Shown here piece by piece: positions 9,545-17,068 of a DNA stretch of 64,000 bases. A program made the translations under genes and the position numbers. Source of the DNA: an uncultured Spartobacteria bacterium (GTDB taxonomy: Bacteria > Verrucomicrobiota > Verrucomicrobiia > Chthoniobacterales > Chthoniobacteraceae); the NCBI GenBank assembly GCA_903901425.1, contig CAIURC010000158.1, positions 1 to 64,000 on the forward strand, written 5' to 3'. Below the pieces are notes generated by a model. It was given only the letters and a program-made list of their open reading frames with translations, ran no database searches and was not told the DNA's origin. Position 1 is the stretch's first letter. Each line of letters opens with the position of its first letter.

Positions 9545-9879
9545 GTTTTCAGCGTCCGCGACGGCGTCCCGTGGATGCCCATTCCCCAGACCCCGCGCAT
9601 CCGCTCCGTCAAAACACCCGGCCCGCCGATCCGGTCAGCAAGGTCTACCGTACCAACGAGTTTTTTCCCGCGGAAAAGGTGGATCTTTCCTCCAGCGCAT
9701 GGCGCACCGCCCAACTCCGGTTCAAGGGCGACACCGTGGACATGGCGGTGGAAGGGATCTGGACCCGGCAACTCAAACGGCCCAACTTCGATGCCACAAA
9801 GCGCAAGCTCCTCTGGATGCAGAACGGGGGCGAAAAGGGCATCGAGATCGATGACGTGGTCGTGCTTCCGACTCCCTGA
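9545..9879 (+). pseudogene. truncated, internally deleted copy of the 5878-6552 gene
   Basis: From 9576 to 9879 the sequence is nearly identical to 6249-6552, encoding the same segment from DAHSPDPAHP to the EIDDVVV-x-PTP end. The first half is largely missing. A short stretch matches bases near 5947-5960, then jumps to near 6033, then jumps again from about 6049 to 6251. The implied deletions are 72 and about 202 bp, and each falls between short direct repeats present in the intact gene (CGTCCGCGA and GACGC). The 202-bp deletion shifts the frame, and no signal peptide remains. No plausible start is seen, so it is treated as a decayed duplicate. Confidence 0.88.
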
Positions 9880-9896
9880 GCCTCTCAGCCCCGCCC

Positions 9897-11315
9897 TTAC
9901 TCCTTGCCCGGCCGTCCACCACGCTCCAGAGCACGCGGCCGGTTCGGATTCCCCGGCTTCGGCTGAATGTGCGCCCTGAGATGTCTTGCGCCCTCCTCTT
10001 CCAAACCCGACACAGACGGTTCACCCGCTCGGTTAGAGTATTCGCCTTCCGTTGCCACATACAGCTCCCGACTCGTGTCTGACCATTCGGTGTAGCGAAA
10101 ACCTTCAGTCCGAACGGAACGCCCCAACACGTCCGCATCCGCCGCCGGATTGTAGTGGTAGATCATGCTGAAGGCTCGGGCCTCGCGATTTTCTTCCCGG
10201 CCCAAAATCGCGGGCACCAGGCTTTTGCCCTCCAGTCCTTCTGGCACAGGCAATCCCGCGAGCTCCACAATCGTCGGATACACATCGAGCAACTCCACCG
10301 GTTGACGCACAACCCGCCCCTTCGGAATCCCCGCGCCGGCCATCAGCAGCGGAACCCGGGTCCCGTTCTCAAAGGTGGTCAGCTTGGACCAGAGTCCCTG
10401 GTGGTCACCGAGATGAAATCCGTTGTCGCTGACCAGCACGACCAAGGTCGTGGCCCAGAGATTGCGCTGGTCCAGCACCTCCAGAAGCAGGCCCACATTC
10501 TCGTCTGTGAACGAAATGCAGGCGTAATACCCGCTCACTGCCGATGCCCGGGAATCCGGGGCCGCAAATCCAGACAACTCGGTCTGAAGCGCAATCGGAG
10601 GCACCTTCTCCATCGCCGGCTCTTCAAAAGCAGGAATGCTGGACGCCGGATACAGGTCGTAAAACCGGCGGGGCGCCGTCCAGGGCAGATGGGGTTTGTG
10701 CAGGCCTGCTGCCAGAAAAAAGGGCGTCCCCCGGTCCGCGCACTCCCCAATGTGCCTGGCGATTGTGCGAACGTTCAGACCATCCCGGGTCCGGCTTCCA
10801 TCGGAATCGAGCACCCATGGCTTGGGAGTGCCGTTCCCGCCTTTGTACCGGTCCTTGAGCGCGGCGTTCTCCCCATCGTCCTCGCCGTCACCGTCGCTGT
10901 AAACGTCCCAGGAAAGGGCGTCCTGATGGCTCCTCGCATGGTGCACCTTGCCCGCCCCAGCACAGAAAAATCCGTTCTGATGGAACACCTGGGGTAGCAG
11001 GACGGCGGCGGGAAACGCTTCCCGAGGCTTGACCTTGAGATCGTAAACCCCGCCGGCCTCAGGCCGCCGGCCACTCAGAAGCGAGACCCGGCTGGGATTG
11101 CACAGGGCGTACTGACAGTACGCCCGGTCAAAGCGGACACCTCTGGCCGCAAGCCGGTCCAGATTCGGCGATTGGACCGTTGGATTCCCATAACATCCGA
11201 GGTGCGTGTTGAGGTCGTCCACCACAATCAGCAGCACGTTGGTTCGGGGCGCAGCCATTGCCACCGAACCGGTCAAAAAAAGAGTCAGCAAAAAAAGGCG
11301 CCCCATAAGTGTCAT
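9897..11315 (-). CDS. secreted sulfatase, iduronate-2-sulfatase-like
   Basis: 472 residues after choosing the ATG at 11315 (MTLMGRLFLLTLFLTG, signal peptide). The frame is open about 59 codons further upstream, but that extension would overlap the next gene and looks non-coding. The N-terminus VLLIVVDDLNTHLGCYGNP supplies metal-binding aspartates. CNPSRVSLLSGRRP is the C-x-P-S-R formylglycine site. Later, VLVSDNGFHLGDHQ gives the second metal-binding set. This arrangement, with QYALCNPSR, is typical of iduronate-2-sulfatase-like S1 enzymes. It removes sulfate esters from carbohydrates outside the cytoplasm. No formylglycine-generating enzyme is encoded in the window. Confidence 0.93.
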   Translation of the reverse strand: MTLMGRLFLLTLFLTGSVAMAAPRTNVLLIVVDDLNTHLGCYGNPTVQSPNLDRLAARGVRFDRAYCQYALCNPSRVSLLSGRRPEAGGVYDLKVKPREAFPAAVLLPQVFHQNGFFCAGAGKVHHARSHQDALSWDVYSDGDGEDDGENAALKDRYKGGNGTPKPWVLDSDGSRTRDGLNVRTIARHIGECADRGTPFFLAAGLHKPHLPWTAPRRFYDLYPASSIPAFEEPAMEKVPPIALQTELSGFAAPDSRASAVSGYYACISFTDENVGLLLEVLDQRNLWATTLVVLVSDNGFHLGDHQGLWSKLTTFENGTRVPLLMAGAGIPKGRVVRQPVELLDVYPTIVELAGLPVPEGLEGKSLVPAILGREENREARAFSMIYHYNPAADADVLGRSVRTEGFRYTEWSDTSRELYVATEGEYSNRAGEPSVSGLEEEGARHLRAHIQPKPGNPNRPRALERGGRPGKE

Positions 11316-11446
11316 GAATGAAACCCGCGCTGCTGCCGTTTTATTTGGACATCCCGAAACCCGGCGCGATTTCAGACCCCGGGAGCCGCAACAATCTCGT
11401 TCCCTCAACCATCCCGCGTTGGATTTCGGCATCCACGCTGTGCGGC

Positions 11447-11860
11447 TCACCGCAGCGCCACCAGAACCAGCAGGATCCCCCGGCCTGACCACGCCAGTGT
11501 CCGGCCCCAGTTGGAAAGAACCAGCCTCGCATGGGCCCGCGGCTCAAACCCCTTCTCCAGCCGGTTATGGAGCGGAATCTGGATGCAGGCCGTCGACAGC
11601 CAGTTGAATCCGAGCAACACCAGGCTCCAGCGCAGAAGCGCAGAGCTGTTCTCCAGCGCAAGAACGAGCCCGGAGATCAGTTCTACCGCCATCAACGGCG
11701 CCACGATCCACGTGATGCTCCGCGTATGCCTCCGGTGATACGCCGGAAACGCCTCCCGGCCGACCTGCGCAAACAGCGGGTAATGCACCACTTGGATCGT
11801 CCAGATCAACCCCACCAACCCCCAGGTCGCCCCAAGGTGCGTCAGAAAAAGCGCGGTCAC
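11447..11860 (-). CDS. conserved four-helix membrane protein, unknown function
   Basis: 137 residues with about four hydrophobic helices, starting MTALFLTHLGATWGLVGLIW. A polar loop with HYPLFAQVGREAFPAYHRRH sits between helices 1 and 2, and a positively charged RAHARLVLSNWGRT precedes the last helix. No enzymatic motif is certain; the histidine-rich loop could bind a metal or heme. The start overlaps the end of the upstream SelL-like gene by 4 bp (ATGA), so the two are coupled and a membrane redox partner role is plausible but unproven. Confidence 0.72.
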   Translation of the reverse strand: MTALFLTHLGATWGLVGLIWTIQVVHYPLFAQVGREAFPAYHRRHTRSITWIVAPLMAVELISGLVLALENSSALLRWSLVLLGFNWLSTACIQIPLHNRLEKGFEPRAHARLVLSNWGRTLAWSGRGILLVLVALR

Positions 11861-12792
11861 GGCGCGGACGGGATTTCACACAACTCCGGATAATCCGGAC
11901 GGTCCGCAGCGCTCCGGTGCAGATACCGCGCCGCCACTTTCCCGTTCCGGATCAGAAACGCGCCCGGCATCTGCGTGCCGTCCCCCTGCAACGCGCCAAT
12001 GCCGTGTCCGCTGAAAAATGCCTGCGCGCCCCGGACCCACACGTGCCATCCGAAAATCTGCCTGAGGGAACCTCGCCGGAGCCCAAGGGCCCGGTAAAGA
12101 ACCCGGTCGGGATCCGACACCGCTGGCAGCGCATCCAGTCCGTAACCTGCTGCAAACGCAGCAAACGCATCCGGGTCGCCCATGTGGATGAGCGCGATCT
12201 GGCTGCCCGCGGCTTCGATCCGGGCCCGGTCACGCGCCAGATCCGAGAGTGCTTCCCGGCAGAATGTGCATCCGGCATGCCGCAGGAAAACGAGAAGCAC
12301 CGGCTTTTCAAAGGACAGTTCAGACAGGGAGCGTCCGGTCTGGGTCTGGGCTCGGGCAAGAGCCTCGGTTTCGGAGGGCAGCGGGGGACCGGCATCGGCC
12401 AGATACTGGTGCCATGCGTGCCGGAGGATCAGTGCAAACGGGATCCACCAGACCAGATCGTTGAACACGCAGTTCACCGCGAATCCCCATGGCAAGGCCC
12501 CCGTCCACAGAGCCTGAACCATTCCCAGCGGACCGAATATTTTTCCCAAAAACCCCACCAGCACCACCGGCCAGTGTCGCACAGGATCGGTGCCGGCAAT
12601 CGCGTATCCGAGCCCGTAGACACCCACGATCATTCCAATGCACTGCCAGAATTGTGGATAGTTCGGGACCGGCATTCCAAGCCATTCGAACTGGGCGTTT
12701 GGAAACAACACCGCCCACGCGCCCCAGAGGATGTTGTAAATGCCTGCCGCAAAAAGGGTGCGTCGCATCCAGACCGGTGTCGGCGTTTGCAT
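11857..12792 (-). CDS. membrane-anchored SelL-related thioredoxin-fold redox protein
   Basis: 311 residues in two parts. Residues 1 to about 130 hold four hydrophobic helices (for example FAAGIYNILWGAWAVLF). Residues about 145-311 form a thioredoxin/peroxiredoxin-like domain with HAGCTFCREALSDL. CTFC is the CxxC active site, at the position where SelL-family proteins have UxxC or CxxC. The tail GTQMPGAFLIRNGKV fits the family strand before the C-terminus. Predicted to carry out thiol-disulfide chemistry at the inner membrane. It overlaps the following four-helix membrane protein gene by 4 bp. Confidence 0.82.
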   Translation of the reverse strand: MQTPTPVWMRRTLFAAGIYNILWGAWAVLFPNAQFEWLGMPVPNYPQFWQCIGMIVGVYGLGYAIAGTDPVRHWPVVLVGFLGKIFGPLGMVQALWTGALPWGFAVNCVFNDLVWWIPFALILRHAWHQYLADAGPPLPSETEALARAQTQTGRSLSELSFEKPVLLVFLRHAGCTFCREALSDLARDRARIEAAGSQIALIHMGDPDAFAAFAAGYGLDALPAVSDPDRVLYRALGLRRGSLRQIFGWHVWVRGAQAFFSGHGIGALQGDGTQMPGAFLIRNGKVAARYLHRSAADRPDYPELCEIPSAP

Positions 12793-12849
12793 GCCTTCAG
12801 TTCTTCTTTAACGTCCTCCCCGGGTCGAGGCCTAAAATGTGGCCCCTGC

Positions 12850-12929
12850 CCGGCTGCGTCGGCCCTCTGGCATTGGCCAACGGCCATGCGGATTTGACTC
12901 CGGGATTGATCCTATCCCGGGCCCGCGCC
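12850..12929. repeat. structured dispersed repeat, copy A (three hairpins)
   Basis: About 80 bp shared with 44076-44158. It contains CCGGC-TGC-GTCGG (one G-T wobble), TGGCC-AAC-GGCCA and CCGGGAT-(7 nt)-ATCCCGG, three consecutive stem-loops. The central 23 nt around TTGGCCAACGGCCATG are identical in both copies, while the outer stems differ in sequence but keep pairing. It lies between the divergent SelL-related and sulfatase genes. Confidence 0.75.
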
Positions 12930-13053
12930 AGGCCCCATGCGAGCCCCGCGAAACCGCCTCCCCTTCTGCCTCCTCGACCGCAGGGCTGCATCAGACAATC
13001 CGCTCATTCCGCGCAACAAACTGATTTTTCTGGGGTTCATCCGATCCAGCCCG

Positions 13054-14514
13054 ATGTCCGAACCTTTCTCGCTTTCTCCCGTGAAAAAATCATTCCTTGC
13101 CCTTCTCCTGTGCGCATTTGTTGCCGAGACACATGCCGCAGAAAGCAAACCGAACATTCTTCTGATCCTCTCCGACGACCACAGCTCTCCCCACGTGGGC
13201 TGTTACGGAAATCCCGACATTAAAACGCCCAATCTAGACCGGTTCGCAGCCCAGGGGATGCGCTTCGATCGGATGTATGTCTCGGCCCCACAATGCGTGC
13301 CTTCCCGGGCCACGCTCTTCACCGGGCGTTCGCCCGTGGCGATCGGAATGGCTCGTTTTTCAGCGCCCCTTCCGCGCGAGGTGAAGACCTACCCTGAGAT
13401 CCTCCGGGCAGCCGGATGGTACACCGGGGTCGCGGGGAGGACTTATCACATGGACGGCGCCGGCACCTCCCCGGAATCCCGGGAAATCCTCGCAAAACAT
13501 CAACTCGCCACATTTCCTGACCGCTTGGACTCCGTAAAAACTGCTGGAGACAACCCGCAGTCTCTCAGGCAGTTCAACGAGTTCCTGAATGCAAATCCGG
13601 GAGGAAAACCCTTCTTTCTGCAGCTGTGCTCCACCGATCCGCACCGGCCGCTGACCACCCAGGGGCCTGAGAGGCACGACCCTGCGAAGCTGAAGCTGCC
13701 AGCTCACTATCCCGACACGCCGCTTGTGCGGAAAGATTTCGCCGCCTACTACGACGAGATTGCCCACTTTGACGGGTTCTTTGGGGAAGTGATGGCAGAA
13801 CTGGACCGCCGCGGCCTTTCGGAAAACACGCTGGTGGCATTCATGGGCGACAATGGCTGTTCCCAGTTCCGCGGAAAGGGAACCCTGTACGAGTTTGGGA
13901 TCCATGTTCCGCTGATCGTCCGGTGGCCCGGCACGGTGAAGCCGGGAGCCTCCAACTCTGCACTGGTGAGCGGTGAAGATCTGGCTCCCACATTTCTCGA
14001 GGCCGCAGGGCTTCCAGTGCCCCGGGAGATGACCGGAAAAAGTTTCCTGAAACTGCTCCGGGGCGAGTCGTTTGAAGGCCGGATGTTTGTGTTCGCAGAA
14101 AGGGGCGCGCACGGGTCGTCGCTGCCGGGAACCAGTGCCGGATTCGACCTGGCCCGGGTGGTCGTTGGAAAAACGCACAAACTAATTTACAACGCGCTGG
14201 GCGAACTCCCCTACGCGCCGGTGGACTTCGGAGGGGAACCGTTTTGGAAGGAAATCGTGCGGATGCATGAAGAAAAGAAACTCGCTTCCGATCTGGCCCC
14301 TCTCTACTTCGCACCCCATCGGCCGATGTTCGAATTGTTTGATCTTCAATCCGATCCCTCAGAGCTGAAAAACCTTGCTGGCCAACCCGGGAGCGCCGCA
14401 ATTGAGAAGCAACTCAAGGCAGCGCTCCAGGAATGGATGATCTTGGAACGCGATTTTGTTCCCCTCCCCGTCACACCGGACGCCAAACCCCACAAAGGCG
14501 GGAAACACCCCTGA
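13054..14514 (+). CDS. secreted sulfatase, sulfamidase/heparan-N-sulfatase-like
   Basis: 486 residues. NILLILSDDHSSPHVGCYGNP gives the metal-binding Asp pair, APQCVPSRATLFTGRSP is the C-x-P-S-R formylglycine motif and FMGDNGCSQFRGKGTLYE is the C-terminal metal/substrate block seen in N-sulfoglucosamine sulfohydrolase-like enzymes. The frame is open back to 12937, but the ATG at 13054 is chosen because a signal peptide (KKSFLALLLCAFVAETHA) follows shortly. A GTG at 13081 is an alternative. It points away from the SelL pair and is followed by an SGNH hydrolase on the same strand. Confidence 0.92.
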   Translation: MSEPFSLSPVKKSFLALLLCAFVAETHAAESKPNILLILSDDHSSPHVGCYGNPDIKTPNLDRFAAQGMRFDRMYVSAPQCVPSRATLFTGRSPVAIGMARFSAPLPREVKTYPEILRAAGWYTGVAGRTYHMDGAGTSPESREILAKHQLATFPDRLDSVKTAGDNPQSLRQFNEFLNANPGGKPFFLQLCSTDPHRPLTTQGPERHDPAKLKLPAHYPDTPLVRKDFAAYYDEIAHFDGFFGEVMAELDRRGLSENTLVAFMGDNGCSQFRGKGTLYEFGIHVPLIVRWPGTVKPGASNSALVSGEDLAPTFLEAAGLPVPREMTGKSFLKLLRGESFEGRMFVFAERGAHGSSLPGTSAGFDLARVVVGKTHKLIYNALGELPYAPVDFGGEPFWKEIVRMHEEKKLASDLAPLYFAPHRPMFELFDLQSDPSELKNLAGQPGSAAIEKQLKAALQEWMILERDFVPLPVTPDAKPHKGGKHP

Positions 14515-14628
14515 CCGCCCTGCGAACAACCAGCCCCAAGAAAACGTTTTCACGGCGGCACTCCCACACTTTGGGCTTGGTGCAAAATGCGCTGCGGATT
14601 TCACTGAGTGCCCCCCATTCGTGTTCCG

Positions 14629-15636
14629 ATGAATTCTCTGATCCTCCGCATTGGTGCGATTCTCTCCTTCCCGCTCGCTGTCTTTGCAGCAGAAATTCCT
14701 TCCTCGCTTCCCGCCCTGAGCCGCATTGCCTTCCTTGGGAACAGCATCACCGCCGGAGTCGGCGTGAAATCTCCTGCGGACCGCTACTCCACCGTCGCGA
14801 CGCGCCTGCTTCAGGAACGTTTCCCGAACCTCAGGGAGATCAATCTGGGCCGGAGCGGCCAAGCCCTTTCAGCGCAAAAACTGGACTATGCCCAAGCGGA
14901 GGTCCTCTCAAAAAACCCGGATGCCGTGGTCATCCAGTGGGGAGTGAATGATCAATACTGGGGCTACTCTGTCTCCGAGTTTGTCTCGCACTACGAAAAA
15001 CTGGTCTCAGCCCTGCGCGCAGCAAAGCCCGAGATGCCCATCGTTCTCACCACCCCAATCGCGGACTTCCGCTGGCCTGAAAACCAGGATGTCTGGATCA
15101 GCCAGGCCGGTGTCGCCATTCAGGAAATCGCGATGCGGCACCGCTGCCATCTGGCGGACACGCATCACGCGCTGGATCATCAAAAATCTTTCTACGCAGA
15201 CTCGATTCATCCCAACAATGCCGGAGCACAGGCCATGGCCAAGGCGATCGTGGAGGCGCTCGGCGTGCCACCACTGTCACAAGAAAACGCCCGGATCCGG
15301 TTTGATCAGGGCGCCGAAATCCGGTTTCGGCAGTACGTTTTCCTTCCCGAACGGCAGGGCACGGAGCCCCGGTGGACCGCGATTTCGGACCTCTCGCCAA
15401 GGGGCATGACTCTCGACTCGCAGATTCCCATCACCATCCGTACGGCTCCGATCTATCCCAAAGGCGAGTACCGCATCGAGGTCCGTGGAAAAAGCGGCAC
15501 CGTTCTTGAAACAATCCAGGCAACTGCCGCATGGGCTAGGATGCTGAATTTCAAGATCACTCCCAAGGAGGGTGAAGCTCCTTTCCAGATTCAGATCACG
15601 GCTTCCACGGAGTCCGGAACGCCTCCTGGAAAATGA
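14629..15636 (+). CDS. secreted SGNH/GDSL-family hydrolase
   Basis: 335 residues beginning MNSLILRIGAILSFPLAVFA (signal peptide). Block I is FLGNSITAGVG, with the nucleophile Ser in a GNS variant of GDS. Block III is QWGVNDQYW (GxND) and block V is DSIHPNNAG, with the catalytic Asp-x-x-His. The C-terminal 110 residues form an extra beta-rich domain of unknown type. Likely an esterase or acetylhydrolase on carbohydrate substrates. It is 115 bases behind the sulfatase gene in the same direction and may share its transcript. Confidence 0.9.
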   Translation: MNSLILRIGAILSFPLAVFAAEIPSSLPALSRIAFLGNSITAGVGVKSPADRYSTVATRLLQERFPNLREINLGRSGQALSAQKLDYAQAEVLSKNPDAVVIQWGVNDQYWGYSVSEFVSHYEKLVSALRAAKPEMPIVLTTPIADFRWPENQDVWISQAGVAIQEIAMRHRCHLADTHHALDHQKSFYADSIHPNNAGAQAMAKAIVEALGVPPLSQENARIRFDQGAEIRFRQYVFLPERQGTEPRWTAISDLSPRGMTLDSQIPITIRTAPIYPKGEYRIEVRGKSGTVLETIQATAAWARMLNFKITPKEGEAPFQIQITASTESGTPPGK

Positions 15637-15748
15637 TTCCTTTTGGGCAGCACGACGACCCGGGACTGCTGGCAGTCAACCCGCCACACCCCGTTGGACC
15701 GGCAGAATGCTTCGCGCGGCGGAGCGCAGGTGTACTTTCAGTTCTGCG

Positions 15749-15814
15749 TCTCTCCTCTCGCCCCAATCCGCTGTCCAACCGTTTTCTGTGACCCGGCCTA
15801 AAAAGCGAAATGCT
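15749..15814 (+). repeat. 65-bp dispersed repeat, copy 1
   Basis: Begins TCTCTCCTCTCGCCCCAATC and continues through ACCCGGCCTAAAAAGCGAAA to the ATGCT end. Near-identical copies lie at 16706-16770 and 26710-26774, all in the same orientation. This copy lies just outside the 3' end of the toxin-antitoxin module, between it and the SGNH hydrolase gene. No transposase is nearby, so it is not a recognisable insertion sequence. Confidence 0.9.
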
Positions 15815-15866
15815 AGGAATATAGGGTTCGCAAGCGCTCTACGCTGCGCCTGGTTCAATAAATGCC

Positions 15867-16181
15867 TTACACTGCGCGGAGGTGGTCCAGTGTTTCTGGG
15901 AACTTCTCAACCAACTTGATGAGAAGTGCCGCGTGCGCGTTGGGTTTGCTTCGGCCCTGCTCCCAGCTCTCCACGGTTCGTGGGTTGGTACGGATTGTTC
16001 GGGCAAAGAGGGCGCGCGAAAGATGAAGATTTTCGCGAAGTTTGCGCAGGTCCTCAGGAGCTACGACGGGAGCCTCCTGCTCTGCCATATGGACACGCTT
16101 TAGAGTCAATTTCCCCTCCCGTTCAGCAGTTAATGACGTGATGCCTTCCTTCAATTCACTGAGCAGGTCGCGCTTTTTCAT
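15867..16181 (-). CDS. HigA-like XRE-family antitoxin/transcriptional regulator
   Basis: 104 residues. The C-terminal half is a Cro/C1-type helix-turn-helix (LRKLRENLHLSRALFARTIR followed by NPRTVESWEQGRSKPNAHAA). The N-terminal half (LTSLTAEREGKLTLKRVHMA) is the linker that usually wraps the toxin. The ATG at 16181 lies one base after the toxin stop and has GGGAA about 8 bases upstream. A GTG at 16196 would give a 5-residue longer form that overlaps the toxin. It is expected to neutralise the upstream toxin and repress its own operon. Confidence 0.85.
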   Translation of the reverse strand: MKKRDLLSELKEGITSLTAEREGKLTLKRVHMAEQEAPVVAPEDLRKLRENLHLSRALFARTIRTNPRTVESWEQGRSKPNAHAALLIKLVEKFPETLDHLRAV

Positions 16182-16182
16182 A

Positions 16183-16602
16183 TCATCTATTCCCACGTTG
16201 GCTTCGGCTTTTGATTTGCGGTTTAATCGGCTGAGAACGGTTCAACAATTCATTTACCAACAACGCCTTGAACGCTTTTCGTTCCGCGGCAGACAGGTCA
16301 GCAATCTCTCCTTTGCTGTAGAGGGTGAACATCCAGAATTCCTGCCCTTCGTCCCAATGGTAATAGATGATGCGTAGCCCTCCGCGCTTCCCCTTGCCGC
16401 GTTGTTTGTCTTCGAACCGAACCTTCCTGAGTCCCCCAGATCCCTGAATCAGATCGCCTGCTTCAGAATTTTCCAGGAGAAGATTTTGCAAAACCCGATA
16501 GTCTTCATCGGTCAAATAGTCCTGACGCCAACGCTGAAACGGAGGCAACTCGACAAAAGTTGGCAGAAGGCCGCTCGATTTGGATGAGGGTCTGAAGCCC
16601 AT
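16183..16602 (-). CDS. HigB2/RelE-family mRNA interferase toxin
   Basis: 139 residues. The pattern DLIQGSGGLRKVR, then KRGGLRIIYYHW and FTLYSKGEIADLSAAERK, is that of HigB2-type toxins such as the Vibrio cholerae one, which cleave mRNA on the ribosome. The frame opens at a TTG at 16647, but the ATG at 16602 is favoured because a perfect operator-like palindrome lies between the two. The N-terminus is then about 20 residues longer than the usual HigB2. The toxin-first gene order matches hig modules. The whole module lies between two copies of the 65-bp repeat. Confidence 0.86.
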   Translation of the reverse strand: MGFRPSSKSSGLLPTFVELPPFQRWRQDYLTDEDYRVLQNLLLENSEAGDLIQGSGGLRKVRFEDKQRGKGKRGGLRIIYYHWDEGQEFWMFTLYSKGEIADLSAAERKAFKALLVNELLNRSQPIKPQIKSRSQRGNR

Positions 16603-16622
16603 ATTGGAACCACCCCAAAACC

Positions 16623-16639
16623 ATACGAATCTTTCGTAT
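16623..16639. promoter_or_regulatory. operator-like palindrome of the hig-type module
   Basis: A perfect 7-bp inverted repeat with a 3-bp spacer, ATACGAA-TCT-TTCGTAT, 21 bases upstream of the proposed toxin ATG. HigA-type antitoxins bind such short palindromes to autoregulate. The position supports the ATG at 16602 as the start. Confidence 0.65.
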
Positions 16640-16705
16640 ACATGCAAGGTCCTTCTGGGAGCTCAAACCAAACACCTCGCCAAACCGCTCGTTCGTCCCG
16701 CGCCC

Positions 16706-16770
16706 TCTCTCCTCTCGCCCCAATTCGCTCTCCAACCGTTTCCTGCGACCCGGCCTAAAAAGCGTATGCT
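16706..16770 (+). repeat. 65-bp dispersed repeat, copy 2
   Basis: Same sequence family and orientation as 15749-15814, beginning TCTCTCCTCTCGCCCCAATT and ending AAAAAGCGTATGCT. It lies on the upstream side of the toxin-antitoxin module, so copies 1 and 2 bracket the module as direct repeats about 957 bp apart. The rest of the 466-bp gap between 16603 and 17068 has no gene that can be supported. Confidence 0.9.
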
Positions 16771-17068
16771 TAGCAGCCCCTAATCCCCGCGATGGAGCCC
16801 GCGTAGATTCAATGCTTCTTTGGGCCATGGCCAATGAATTCCGGGGACGGACGGCCAGCCCGAAGTCATTCCGGAGCCCTCCTCCATTCGGAGGGATCTG
16901 TCACTGCTCGCTTCAAACTAAACCACGCCTCGGGCGTTGGTTTTCCAGACTGGATGGTCTTCTTTTGGCAGGGACGGATCGGGTGTTCTTCAGACAGAGC
17001 TGCGAGCGCTCTTTCCCTTAACCCCATTCAGCCACCGTCTCCACGCCGCCATGGCCTCGCAGCGAGAC

